DNA from: an uncultured Eubacterium sp.
GTDB lineage: Bacteria; Bacillota; Clostridia; Lachnospirales; Lachnospiraceae
Reading direction: 5' to 3'
Assembly (NCBI GenBank): GCA_910577225.1
Contig: CAJTMV010000029.1
Coordinates: forward strand, 1-53,421
DNA length: 53,421 nt
The notes under the pieces: generated by a model
What the model was told of the DNA's origin: nothing
The model's database searches: none
The model's input: the letters and a program-made list of their open reading frames with translations, nothing else
Program-made: the position numbers and the translations under genes
Part shown: positions 16,526-25,456 of the stretch, one piece after another
How the letters are laid out: the number at the start of each line of letters is the position of its first letter
How positions within the stretch are numbered: the stretch's first letter is position 1

Positions 16526-17306
16526 AACATTATATACAAATGGTTATCTGCTCCGGCAGCTGGTAAAAAAAGATATCCGGCAGCGGTATCAGGGCTCTGT
16601 GCTGGGCGTTCTCTGGTCGCTGATTGTACCTGTTCTTATGCTCGTTATTTATACGTTTATTTTTAGCGAAGTGTTTCAGGCGAAATGGAACATGGATACG
16701 ACGGATACGTATGAATTTGCGCTGATGCTTTTTTGCGGGCTGAGCGCCTTTAATCTGTTTGGAGAGGTAATGAACCGCTCGACAACGCTGATTGCAGTGC
16801 ACGCAAATTATGTAAAAAAGGTTATATTTCCGCTGGAAATTCTGCCGGTGGTGCTTGTGATGTCAGCTTTGTTTCACGCTATGATCAGCTTTTGCATTCT
16901 GATTGCGGCCAGACTGGCCTTGTATCACAGATTGTCTCCGGAGATCTGGCAGCTTGCGCCGGCGCTGGTTCCGCTCGTTGTGATGGCTGTCGGAGTCGGA
17001 CTGTTTATTGCGGCAATCTCCGTATATTTAAAAGATGTTGGGAATGTGATTTCTGTCATGGTTACGGTACTTATGTATATCAGTCCGGTATTTTTTCCAC
17101 TGGATGCGGTACCAAAAGATTTTCGGGTGGTCTGTGAGATGAATCCGATGACGTATCTGATTGAAAACTTACGAAATGTGACGCTGTACGACAGGTCTTT
17201 GAACTGGCAGTTTTTTGGAATATCCGGTGTGGCGGCTCTTGTCATTTATCTGATCGGATATACGGTATTTATGCGTACAAAGGAGGGATTCCCAGATGTC
17301 ATATAG
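16518..17306 (+). CDS. wzm: Polysaccharide ABC exporter, permease (Wzm/TagG type)
   Basis: A 262-residue ABC-2 permease with six predicted membrane segments (for example VLWSLIVPVLMLVIYTFIFS and YISPVFFPLDAVPKDF near the extracellular re-entrant part). The N-terminal amphipathic stretch LLRQLVKKDIRQRYQGSVLG is the Wzm/TagG signature. It moves lipid-linked polysaccharide across the cytoplasmic membrane together with the ATPase encoded next. It overlaps both neighbours (8 bp upstream, 11 bp downstream), so the exporter is made as a coupled unit. In Gram-positives the same family also exports teichoic acid. Confidence 0.88.
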   Translation: MIRTLYTNGYLLRQLVKKDIRQRYQGSVLGVLWSLIVPVLMLVIYTFIFSEVFQAKWNMDTTDTYEFALMLFCGLSAFNLFGEVMNRSTTLIAVHANYVKKVIFPLEILPVVLVMSALFHAMISFCILIAARLALYHRLSPEIWQLAPALVPLVVMAVGVGLFIAAISVYLKDVGNVISVMVTVLMYISPVFFPLDAVPKDFRVVCEMNPMTYLIENLRNVTLYDRSLNWQFFGISGVAALVIYLIGYTVFMRTKEGFPDVI

Positions 17307-18798
17307 TCCGGAGGAAACGGCAGTTTTGGCGTCTCATGTGACAAAAGCGTACCAGCTTTTTGACACGCCGGGAAAACGGCTGGCCTGGCATTTGTTTCGC
17401 TGGCAGACAGGCAGTACATTTACGGCGCTTGACGATGTCAGCTTTGAAGTGAAAAAGGGAGAAGCCTTTGGAATCATCGGCAGAAACGGCAGCGGAAAAA
17501 GTACGATGCTGCAGATACTGGCAGGCATTTTAAAGACGACCGCAGGCGAGGTTCAGGTAAATGGCAGAGTGGCGGCGCTGCTCGAGCTTGGCAGCGGATT
17601 TGATCCAGAAAGCACGGGATATGAAAATATTTATATGAACGCCGCCATACTTGGCGTTTCCAAAGAAAAGACGGAACAAAAAATCGGGCGTATTTTAGAG
17701 TTTGCAGATATTGGAGATTTTGCAAAACAGCCGGTAAAACTGTATTCCAGCGGAATGTACGTACGGCTGGCATTTGCGGTGGCGATTCATGTAGACGCAG
17801 ATATTTTGCTGATCGACGAAGCGCTCGCCGTCGGGGACGTCTTTTTCAGACAGAAATGCTACCGGAGGCTGGAGGAACTAAAGCAGGAAGGAAAAACGAT
17901 TATTCTGGTCAGCCACGGCATGAACGAAGTGGAGCAATTCTGTGACCGGGCGCTGCTGCTGGACCGTTCCAGGGCAGTGATGCTTGGGGACAGTAAAGAA
18001 GCGGTAAAGCGTTATTATCTGCTGGAACAGCAGACGGAGGAAGTGACGGTTACTGTAAATAAAAACGGGATGCATCCGGCAGATCAGACGCAGAAAGGAC
18101 AGGCAGCAGTGTGGGGAAATGATATGCATCCGGTAAGTCAGACGCAGGAAGATCTGGCAACGGTACGTAAAAATGCCATGCATCTGGTAAATCAGATACA
18201 GGAAACAGATCAGACAGTATTTGAAAACGGCTGGAGCCTGAAAGAGCCAGTATTTTTTGATCGGTCAAAAGCAAAGGAAATCTCAAATGGAAAAGCAGAA
18301 GTCATAAAAATCGGCGCGTTTGACGAAGACGGGTATGCAAAAAACTGTTTCGAACAGGGGGAAACGTGTTATCTGTATTACGAGATCGGGATTCGTGCGG
18401 ATATCGATCTGCCTCTGACCGGAATCGTGCTGACGAATCAGAAAGGGATTATTGTACATGGTAAAGATCATCTGCAGATTGATTCGAAGCTGCCGGATGG
18501 CGTAAAAGCCGGGACATGTTTAAGATGCTTACAGATCGTAAAGCTCGATCTCCAGGTTGGGGAATATACGATCGAAGCAGGCTGCGCAACGATTCCGCGG
18601 GCGTTGTACGAAACCAGAATGTATCAGCGGCAGGAAGAAGTAAACGCGGGAATGGAACGGCTGGCGAGCCTGATCGATGCGGGCCGGATTGCGGTTATGG
18701 AGAAACAAACAGGAACGCCTATGAAAAATATGTTTCACGGAATTTGTGATCTTGCGGGCGATATTTTTATCTGTATACAGGATATGGACGTTTTGTAG
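17296..18798 (+). CDS. wzt: Polysaccharide ABC exporter ATPase with C-terminal Wzt carbohydrate-binding domain
   Basis: A 500-residue ATPase. The nucleotide-binding domain (1-250) has Walker A GRNGSGKST (62-70), ABC signature YSSGMYVRLAFA and Walker B ILLIDEALAVGD. Residues about 340-490 form a Wzt_C beta-sandwich (KIGAFDEDGYAKNCFEQGE, then DLQVGEYTIEAGCATIP). In Gram-negative O-antigen systems that domain binds the modified non-reducing end of the finished chain and licenses export. Between them lies an unusual linker of three 18-residue repeats (257-310, consensus N.MHP..QTQ). AAGGAGGGA precedes the start. TagH-type teichoic exporters lack Wzt_C, so an end-capped polysaccharide is the likelier cargo. 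Confidence 0.88.
   Translation: MSYSPEETAVLASHVTKAYQLFDTPGKRLAWHLFRWQTGSTFTALDDVSFEVKKGEAFGIIGRNGSGKSTMLQILAGILKTTAGEVQVNGRVAALLELGSGFDPESTGYENIYMNAAILGVSKEKTEQKIGRILEFADIGDFAKQPVKLYSSGMYVRLAFAVAIHVDADILLIDEALAVGDVFFRQKCYRRLEELKQEGKTIILVSHGMNEVEQFCDRALLLDRSRAVMLGDSKEAVKRYYLLEQQTEEVTVTVNKNGMHPADQTQKGQAAVWGNDMHPVSQTQEDLATVRKNAMHLVNQIQETDQTVFENGWSLKEPVFFDRSKAKEISNGKAEVIKIGAFDEDGYAKNCFEQGETCYLYYEIGIRADIDLPLTGIVLTNQKGIIVHGKDHLQIDSKLPDGVKAGTCLRCLQIVKLDLQVGEYTIEAGCATIPRALYETRMYQRQEEVNAGMERLASLIDAGRIAVMEKQTGTPMKNMFHGICDLAGDIFICIQDMDVL
18064..18225 (+). repeat. Three in-frame 54-bp repeats inside the Wzt linker
   Basis: Units start at 18064, 18118 and 18172, each encoding 18 residues: NGMHPADQTQKGQAAVWG, NDMHPVSQTQEDLATVRK, NAMHLVNQIQETDQTVFE. 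They lie between the ATPase and carbohydrate-binding domains, so copy number would change linker length without breaking the frame. Confidence 0.9.
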
Positions 18799-18875
18799 AA
18801 CGTTGAAAAGCGCAGACAGCGGCTGACGCGGCAGTTATCTGACCAGAATATTAAAACGAGCGAGGTGTTTTCAAA

Positions 18876-20249
18876 ATGGAAGAGCGCAGATTGTGCGAAT
18901 ATTTGTATCTGGCTACGACACGGTGCAACTGCAGATGCAGGCATTGTACGCCCAAATTGTATACGGGAGGAGGTAAAACGGAATTAACAAGCAAAGAACT
19001 GATACAGTGTTATGAAGAATCTTATTTTCTGCAGCAGAATTCTGTATCAGTAGCAGGAGGAGAGCCCTTTTTAAAAGAGGATCTGGAGGAATTTATTTTA
19101 TATCTGGATGAGAAAAAAATTCCCTGTATTATCAGCACGAACGGATGGTTTACAGATAAAATAGACTGTTTAACCAGAAAACTCAAAGACGCGGAAACCG
19201 TTCGTTTTTCCGTGTCGGTGGATGGGCCGAAACAGGTGCATGATGCGATACGGGGACTGCAGGGCGTTTACCAAAGAGCGCTGGATAGTATCCGTTTGTT
19301 AAAAGAGCGTGGGTTTGGCGTGCAGGTCAACTTTGTGGCGCAGGAAGAAAACATCTGTCACATAAAAACGATGAAAGAGCTGTTTGAGGAGATGGATGTA
19401 CCAATCAATATCATTCCGAAATTTCAGACAGATAAAGAAGCGGTCGTATATGAAGAGAAACAAATCAGAGAATTATATCCATATATGGAGCTGCCCCGCG
19501 AGAAAAAATTATTATTATCCAAGGGGAGCTACAGTATAAAAAAGAACTGCCATGCAGGAAAGAATACCTGGCTTTTGGATTCCAACGGAGACGTTTACAC
19601 CTGCTGCGGAGGCTATTACAAAGAGCAAAACGAGAGATTTTACATCGGAAATCTGCGTGAGATGGCGTTTGATCAGCTGTTTTTGTCAGATGACGCAAGA
19701 AAAACGTTTGAAAAAAGCGTGACAGCATGCGAAGGATGCGCAAACTGCAGAGATCTGGAGCGGGAAGTGGCAGAGTTTGGATATTCTACAGAGCTTACGA
19801 CAGAGGATCTGTCTTCCTGGAACGATATAATTACGGACAGTTGTCGGATGGAAGAGATCTGCTGCGATAATTATGGCTGGCAGGAGATGGAAAGCGATGC
19901 GCTTGGAAACTATCGCTGGATGAAACGAAAAAGCGCCAGCGTGTTTTTAAAAATACCGCAAACCTGTCAGACGATTTGCATTTCCCTGTGGAATCTGCAT
20001 GAAACGACGAAAAATGGTGAAAAAACATGGCTGAGCTGTGAGATAAACGGAGTGGAACTGGGACAAAAGACATGTGTACCAGGAGAAGGTACGTATTGTT
20101 TTCCGGTTTCAGATCAAAATCTTCAGTCAGAAGAGATTGCCAGGGTAACGATTCGTACAAATCTGTCATGGATACCAAAAGAAGCAGGTATGGGTACTGA
20201 TACAAGGACACTTGGACTGGCAGTCAGAAGTGTGGAAATAAAAGCGTAA
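18876..20249 (+). CDS. Radical SAM/SPASM enzyme with C-terminal beta-sandwich domain
   Basis: A 457-residue radical SAM protein. The SAM cluster motif CX3CX2C is C17, C21, C24 (RCNCRCRHC); SVAGGEPFLKEDLEEF follows. The SPASM region carries further cysteines: KKNCHAGKNTWLLDSNGDVY, then TCCGGYY and ACEGCANC. From about residue 310 a separate beta-rich domain begins (YGWQEMESDALGNYRWMKRK, later LGLAVRSVEIKA). It resembles the C-terminal module of the GT4 at 21754. SPASM enzymes modify peptides or, as in BtrN-type enzymes, dehydrogenate sugars. No precursor peptide gene is nearby and the setting is a polysaccharide locus, so a sugar substrate is favoured. Start ATG 18876 has GAGGTG upstream. Confidence 0.78.
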   Translation: MEERRLCEYLYLATTRCNCRCRHCTPKLYTGGGKTELTSKELIQCYEESYFLQQNSVSVAGGEPFLKEDLEEFILYLDEKKIPCIISTNGWFTDKIDCLTRKLKDAETVRFSVSVDGPKQVHDAIRGLQGVYQRALDSIRLLKERGFGVQVNFVAQEENICHIKTMKELFEEMDVPINIIPKFQTDKEAVVYEEKQIRELYPYMELPREKKLLLSKGSYSIKKNCHAGKNTWLLDSNGDVYTCCGGYYKEQNERFYIGNLREMAFDQLFLSDDARKTFEKSVTACEGCANCRDLEREVAEFGYSTELTTEDLSSWNDIITDSCRMEEICCDNYGWQEMESDALGNYRWMKRKSASVFLKIPQTCQTICISLWNLHETTKNGEKTWLSCEINGVELGQKTCVPGEGTYCFPVSDQNLQSEEIARVTIRTNLSWIPKEAGMGTDTRTLGLAVRSVEIKA

Positions 20250-20447
20250 GCGTGCGAAGTGTGGAAATAAGCGAAAGAATGCGAAGTGAGAAAAAACGTA
20301 AGACTAAAAAGTGCGGAAACAGAGACGTAAGATGAAGAAATAGTACAACGATAACAGATTTGTTCCGGTATGGAAATGATAAGGTAACTTTGAGCATGGA
20401 AGTGTCTGAACAGCCTGAAACAGAAACAATTTGGCAGAGGGATAATT

Positions 20448-21659
20448 ATGAAGGAATGCTGGTGCGGAAATAAAAACCTGAACAACTATACGAAGCAGTA
20501 TGCCCGGTGTAACGAATGTCATACACTGATTTCCAGACATCCGTTTCAAAACGACATTTATGAGGTAGATAACGATGAGGATGGACTTTATGGAAAAAAC
20601 TATTGGGATATCGATATGATCCGGGCTGCCGGGAAAAATACCTTAAGTGAGGTGCTCGATATGTACCTTACCGAAAGGGTTGTTTACTGGATGAAATATA
20701 TTTTTCGATATGTAACGCCCGGGGGAAGTGTGGCAGAGGTCGGATGCGGCCTCGGACAGCTGGCATATGCTTTAAAATGTGCAGGATTCGAACAGATTGC
20801 CTATGAATTAAGCCCTGGTATTTGTAACTATATCCGGAACGAATTAAAGATTCAGGTGCGCTGCGGTAGTTTTGAAGAAAAAAAAGACGCCTATGACGCG
20901 GTGCTTGCATTTGATCTTTTTGAGCATCTGTTGGAACCGCTGGATTTTTTGAAACAGTGTTCGAACAGTCTGAAAGAACACGGTGTATTGTGCATGCAGA
21001 CGCCATGCTACGATTCAAATCTGGATTACAAAGAAATGATGACACAGTGTCCAAGATTTGAAGAACAGTTAAAAGAAGAACAGCATGTTTATCTGTATAG
21101 TAAAACGGCGATCGAACGGATCTTACAGTCTGCGGGATTTCGTCATATCGTTTTTGTACCGGCATTTTTCGGTGATGATTATGATATGTTTTTGTTTGCA
21201 TCCAAACAATCCATACAGATGAACAAAGAACAGGAAACAGACGATTATCTCAACCGTGTTTCCAACGGAAGACTGATCAAGGCAATGATTCGTTTATTTG
21301 ACGAAAAACAGGAGTATCTGCAAAAGGTTCGTACAGAACAGGAAAACAGCGTGGAACGTCTGAAACAGAACGAACGGCTGACAGAACTGTTAAAAGAAAG
21401 CGAGGCTGACCGTGCGGCACGGCTGGGACAGGTACAGCATCTGACAGAATTGCTGACAGAAAGCGAAGCTGACCGTGCGGCACGGCTGGAACAGGTACAG
21501 CATCTGACAGAACTGTTAAAAGAAAGCGAGGCCGACCGTGCGGCGCGGCTGGAGCAAATTCATCAGCTGAGCAGTATGCTGGAGGAGAGCGAAGCCGATC
21601 GTGCGGCACGGTTCGAGCAGATACAGCATCTGACAGAACTGTTAAAAAAGAAGAGATGA
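20448..21659 (+). CDS. SAM-dependent methyltransferase with zinc-ribbon N-terminus and repeat coiled coil
   Basis: A 403-residue protein in three parts. Residues 1-40: Cys-rich zinc ribbon (CWCGNKN, CNECHT). Residues about 70-240: class I methyltransferase with motif I VAEVGCGLGQLAYALK and YDAVLAFDLFEHLLEPLDFL. Residues 311-403: four 21-residue units (consensus LTELLKESEADRAARLEQVQH) plus a partial fifth. Each unit is exactly three heptads, so a continuous coiled coil is predicted. In E. coli O9a, WbdD joins a methyltransferase to a coiled coil that sets O-antigen length; no kinase domain is seen here. Located two genes downstream of the exporter ATPase. Methylation of the chain's non-reducing end is inferred. 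Confidence 0.8.
   Translation: MKECWCGNKNLNNYTKQYARCNECHTLISRHPFQNDIYEVDNDEDGLYGKNYWDIDMIRAAGKNTLSEVLDMYLTERVVYWMKYIFRYVTPGGSVAEVGCGLGQLAYALKCAGFEQIAYELSPGICNYIRNELKIQVRCGSFEEKKDAYDAVLAFDLFEHLLEPLDFLKQCSNSLKEHGVLCMQTPCYDSNLDYKEMMTQCPRFEEQLKEEQHVYLYSKTAIERILQSAGFRHIVFVPAFFGDDYDMFLFASKQSIQMNKEQETDDYLNRVSNGRLIKAMIRLFDEKQEYLQKVRTEQENSVERLKQNERLTELLKESEADRAARLGQVQHLTELLTESEADRAARLEQVQHLTELLKESEADRAARLEQIHQLSSMLEESEADRAARFEQIQHLTELLKKKR
21378..21656 (+). repeat. 63-bp in-frame tandem repeat encoding three-heptad units
   Basis: Units start at 21378, 21441, 21504 and 21567, with a partial fifth at 21630. They differ from each other mainly at single codons. Sixty-three bp equals 21 residues, three heptads, so gain or loss of units keeps both reading frame and coiled-coil register. 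Confidence 0.95.
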
Positions 21660-21753
21660 CCGCCAGGAAAGTGTTCCAGACAGATCTTTGCAGGAGACAA
21701 AGTCTGCATGTTACAGGAATACGATAGAAGCATACAAGTTGAGGATCATAAAG

Positions 21754-23286
21754 ATGAGAATTGCAGTAGACGTATTGCCGATTCGTCCGGATGGAAGCGC
21801 CGGAGGAGCGGCAGGATTTGCAACAGAACTGATTACCGGACTTTCAAAAAGAAGCGGCGTGGAAGTACTCGTTTTATGCGGGGAATGGAACCGTACGTAT
21901 TTGCAGCATATACTGCCGTCATCCGTAAAGCTGATACAGATGGCAGGAGACAGAACCTATACAAAGATAGCGGCTGTGGATCGTCTGATTCAAAAAATCA
22001 TGCGGCATTTCGGAACTAATGGAAAGTTAAAATCCTGCCGGACGGATATTTTGTATTGTCCGTTTGGCGCAGCCGTGTTTCGGGAACAGGGAATACCGGT
22101 AGTCAGCACGATACTGGACATTCAGCATGAATATTATCCGCAGTTTTTCGATGCAAAAGAGCTGGAGCACCGAAGAAAGTTTTATCGGGATATTGTAAAC
22201 TGCGTGGAACGCGTAGCCTGTATCTCTGATTATACAAAAGAAACGTTTTGTCAGACCTATGGATATGATCCGAAACGGGCAGACACGATTTACATAGCGA
22301 TACAGAACCGTTTTCAGAAAAAAGACGATGGTATCCGAAACAGGCTGCGTCTGGAAAAAAACAGCTATATCGTATACCCGGCTAATTTCTGGGAGCATAA
22401 AAATCACAAGCTGCTGCTCAACGCTTTTTCCATGTACGCGGCGCATCATAAGAATGCAGTGCTTGTTCTGACCGGAAATCCGCTGGAGCAAAAACAATAT
22501 TTTGAACAGCTGCTGGACAGGCTGCAGATCCGGGAACAGGTAGTAATAACCGGATATCTTACACAGGAAGAGTTATACGGCATCCTGGACGGAGCAAAAG
22601 GTCTTATTTTTCCCAGTCTCTTCGAGGGGTTCGGGATACCGGTTGTGGAAGCCATGCATCTGCACAAACGAATCGCCTGCAGTAATCTTACCAGTCTGCC
22701 AGAAATCGGATGCGGCAGTATGCGCTACTTTAATCCGAAAAAGCCGGATGAAATCTATGATGGAATCGCATATTTGTATGAAACCGAAATGACAGACGAC
22801 ATGATACGGGAATATGATGAAAAACTAAAAACCTATGAAACCGAAAAAATGGTCGACGCGTATCTGGAGCTCTTTGAGAAGACGATTGCGGATACGGGTT
22901 CCCATCTGTTCAGGGAAAGCCTGAGCGGTATTTATGCAGATGGATGGAGCGCGCAGCAGGTGGAACTGTTTGTCAGAGGGAAAAAGGACAGTACGCTGGA
23001 AATACAGCTGACCTATCCTTCGTTTGCTGGAAAAAGGATCAAAATTGCTTACCAGGAAAATGAGTACAAAAGAAGCTACACTGCATCAGCCGGCAAAAAA
23101 CTTGTGATCAGAGAAAAAATAAGACAGGACCAGGCCTGCATACGGCTAACCCTGCCAAAGACATGGACACCGGCAGCAAAAATAAACAGTGAAGATCAAA
23201 GAAGGCTGGGCGTTCTGGTACACGAGCTTGTGGTGGAAGAAGCAGACGGAAAAAGAACGTCATGGAGAGAAAGGATATCCGGTTAG
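21754..23286 (+). CDS. Glycosyltransferase family 4 with C-terminal accessory domain
   Basis: A 510-residue protein. Residues 1-370 are GT4: MRIAVDVLPIRPDGSAGGAA, CISDYTKETFCQTYG, YPANFWEHKNHKLLLNAF, VVITGYLTQEELYGIL and the EX7E motif in FPSLFEGFGIPVVEAMHLHK. Residues about 385-510 are an added beta-rich domain (GIYADGWSAQQVELFVRGKK ... RRLGVLVHELVVEE) similar in pattern to the C-terminus of the radical SAM protein at 18876. ATG 21754 is preferred over 21688 because TTGAGGA precedes it and the family begins at MRIAVD. The accessory domain may bind glycans; that is inference. Confidence 0.83.
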   Translation: MRIAVDVLPIRPDGSAGGAAGFATELITGLSKRSGVEVLVLCGEWNRTYLQHILPSSVKLIQMAGDRTYTKIAAVDRLIQKIMRHFGTNGKLKSCRTDILYCPFGAAVFREQGIPVVSTILDIQHEYYPQFFDAKELEHRRKFYRDIVNCVERVACISDYTKETFCQTYGYDPKRADTIYIAIQNRFQKKDDGIRNRLRLEKNSYIVYPANFWEHKNHKLLLNAFSMYAAHHKNAVLVLTGNPLEQKQYFEQLLDRLQIREQVVITGYLTQEELYGILDGAKGLIFPSLFEGFGIPVVEAMHLHKRIACSNLTSLPEIGCGSMRYFNPKKPDEIYDGIAYLYETEMTDDMIREYDEKLKTYETEKMVDAYLELFEKTIADTGSHLFRESLSGIYADGWSAQQVELFVRGKKDSTLEIQLTYPSFAGKRIKIAYQENEYKRSYTASAGKKLVIREKIRQDQACIRLTLPKTWTPAAKINSEDQRRLGVLVHELVVEEADGKRTSWRERISG

Positions 23287-23297
23287 GAGCTAAGAAA

Positions 23298-24164
23298 ATG
23301 AAAATTACAATCGTTACACCATCGTTTCAGCAGGGAAAATATATCCGGCGTACGATCGAAAGCGTACTGACGCAGGACATTTCGGATCTGGAATATATCG
23401 TAATGGACGGCGGCAGTACGGATGAAACCGTTTCGATTTTAAAAGAATACAAAGATCAGATCCTATGGAAAAGCGAAAAAGATAACGGGCAGACCGATGC
23501 GTTAAATAAAGGAATCCGTGCCGCAACCGGAGAATGGATCGGATGGCTGAATTCAGACGACATTTACTATCCTGAAGCATTAAAAAAAGTACGGAACGTA
23601 ATTGAAACGCATCCTGAGATCAACGTTGTGTATGGAAATGCGTATCATATCGATGAACACGATTATATCCTTGAAGAATACGATACGCAGGATTTTGACT
23701 ATGAGCGGCTAAAAGACGTCTGCTACATTTGCCAGCCGGCGCTGTTTTTTCGAAAATCCCTGACCGAACGATACGGATATCCGGACGTATCGCTGCAGTA
23801 CTGTATGGATTACGATTACTGGCTCCGCCTTGGGAAGGGAGAAACGTTTTACCATCTGCATGAAATACTCGCCGGTTCCAGACTGTATCAGGAAAACAAA
23901 ACGCTTGGATCAAGGCGGAACGTACATGAAGAAATGCTGCGGATGCAGGAAAAAAATCTCGGAAAGGCATCGGAAAAGTGGATTTATAATCTTGCGCATG
24001 TCATTGTAGACGAGCTGGGAATACCAAGAACTGCAGAGGGACGCACAAATCCGGAATTCGCGCGTATGCTTGCGAAAGTATCCGCCAGAGAATTTTTAAA
24101 ACATTATAAATATATCCCGCGGAAGGTATGGAAAAATATCGTGAGCTGGTATTTTATGAAGTAA
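23298..24164 (+). CDS. Glycosyltransferase family 2
   Basis: A 288-residue GT2: MKITIVTPSFQQGKYIRRTI, YIVMDGGSTDETVSILKEY, SEKDNGQTDALNKGIRAATG and WIGWLNSDDIYYPEAL. It is closely similar in plan to the GT2 at 15689, including YCMDYDYWLRLGKGE near residue 175. GGTTAGGAGC precedes ATG 23298; the longer frame from 23262 overlaps the upstream gene and lacks a site. Donor sugar unknown. Confidence 0.86.
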   Translation: MKITIVTPSFQQGKYIRRTIESVLTQDISDLEYIVMDGGSTDETVSILKEYKDQILWKSEKDNGQTDALNKGIRAATGEWIGWLNSDDIYYPEALKKVRNVIETHPEINVVYGNAYHIDEHDYILEEYDTQDFDYERLKDVCYICQPALFFRKSLTERYGYPDVSLQYCMDYDYWLRLGKGETFYHLHEILAGSRLYQENKTLGSRRNVHEEMLRMQEKNLGKASEKWIYNLAHVIVDELGIPRTAEGRTNPEFARMLAKVSAREFLKHYKYIPRKVWKNIVSWYFMK

Positions 24165-24231
24165 ATCGCGCTATCTGAGAGACAGAAAACAGTCGAAACG
24201 ATCATAAGAAGTTTTAATTGGAGAACGAAAG

Positions 24232-25329
24232 ATGAGAATAGGATTTGACATCAGCCAGACATGTGAAAGCAAATCCGGAACAGGATTTTATGCGGATCAG
24301 CTGATTCAGGCGCTTGCCAGGATCGATTCGGAAAATGAATATACGCTGCTGCCCTGGTTTTATGATTACAGACCGCATGCAGTAGAACGCGCCACAAAAA
24401 TTCAGCAGAAAAATTTTGAAGAAAAGATCGTGAAAAACTTTAGCGATACCGACAGTACGATGAAAAAACTGGATATCGTGCATTCGAATAATTTTCGCTA
24501 TCCAAAGCAGATTTCTGCAAAAAAGATCGTTACGATCTATGACGTCTGTTTTATGGATCATCCGGAGTATACGACAGAAGCAAACCGCCTGTTCTGCTAT
24601 CAGGGTACGCTGGACGCGATGCTGTTTGCGGATAAAATCATTGCCATATCAAAGTATACAAAAGAACGGCTGACGCATTTTTTTCCGAGTGTACCGGAGG
24701 AAAAGACAGAGGTGATTTACTGCGGAAACCGCGATACGCTTTTGCAGGAAAAAGAAGATCGCAGTGTGCTGGAAAAGTTTCGGCTTGGTGCATACGGGTA
24801 TTTTTTGTCAGTCGGAACGATTGAACCAAGGAAAAATTACGGGACGCTGTTAAAAGCGTATCGGCAATATAAGAAACAGACAAAGAATTATAAAAAGCTG
24901 TGCATTGCGGGCGGATATGGATGGATGCAGGAACATTTTGCGCAGGATATTGCAGACATGGGCTTAGCGGAAGATGTGGCCGTGACCGGATATGTGACGG
25001 ATACGGAATTGTCGAATCTTTACCGCAGCTGTTTTGCGTTCGTATATCCGACCTGGTATGAGGGGTTTGGGATGCCGGTACTGGAGGCGATGAACTTTTC
25101 AAAGCCAGTGATTGCCAGCAATGTGACAAGTATTCCGGAGGTTGTGGGAGATGCCGGACTGCTTGCGGCCCCGGGGGATTGGGAAGGAATCGCCGGGTAT
25201 CTGTCAGAAATAGAAGAGAAAGAGGTTTATGAACAGGCTGTGAAGAAATCGCGGGAAAGATGCGGCAGATTTCAGTGGGAAGAAGCGGCGAAGAAGGTTT
25301 TGGATGTGTACAGACATGCTTATTCCTAA
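24232..25329 (+). CDS. Glycosyltransferase family 4
   Basis: A 365-residue GT4: MRIGFDISQTCESKSGTGFY, ISKYTKERLTHFFP, FLSVGTIEPRKNYGTLLKAY, VAVTGYVTDTELSNLY and the EX7E motif in YPTWYEGFGMPVLEAMNFSK. The IEPRKN motif groups it with mannosyl/rhamnosyl transferases of O-antigen loci. ATTGGAGAACG precedes the start. About 127 bp of apparently non-coding DNA separates it from the next gene, where base composition shifts to AT-rich. Confidence 0.87.
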   Translation: MRIGFDISQTCESKSGTGFYADQLIQALARIDSENEYTLLPWFYDYRPHAVERATKIQQKNFEEKIVKNFSDTDSTMKKLDIVHSNNFRYPKQISAKKIVTIYDVCFMDHPEYTTEANRLFCYQGTLDAMLFADKIIAISKYTKERLTHFFPSVPEEKTEVIYCGNRDTLLQEKEDRSVLEKFRLGAYGYFLSVGTIEPRKNYGTLLKAYRQYKKQTKNYKKLCIAGGYGWMQEHFAQDIADMGLAEDVAVTGYVTDTELSNLYRSCFAFVYPTWYEGFGMPVLEAMNFSKPVIASNVTSIPEVVGDAGLLAAPGDWEGIAGYLSEIEEKEVYEQAVKKSRERCGRFQWEEAAKKVLDVYRHAYS

Positions 25330-25456
25330 AAATAATTGCCAGCTTTGTATGTAAGCGTGTGGAAAGACAGCAGATTTTGAGACGGCTGATATAGACGGTA
25401 TTTGAACGCGCAGCTGTAGCAAATCAGATCTGAGAATAGGAAAAGGAGTATAGAAC

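Noticed and set aside
18876..20249. RiPP maturase with a nearby precursor peptide
   Set aside because: No short Cys-, Gly- or Ser-rich peptide frame with a ribosome site was seen on either side; the context is polysaccharide synthesis.
21277..21609. Minus-strand frame with repeated PHGRPRFLL-type units
   Set aside because: It is the antisense shadow of the 63-bp coiled-coil repeats.
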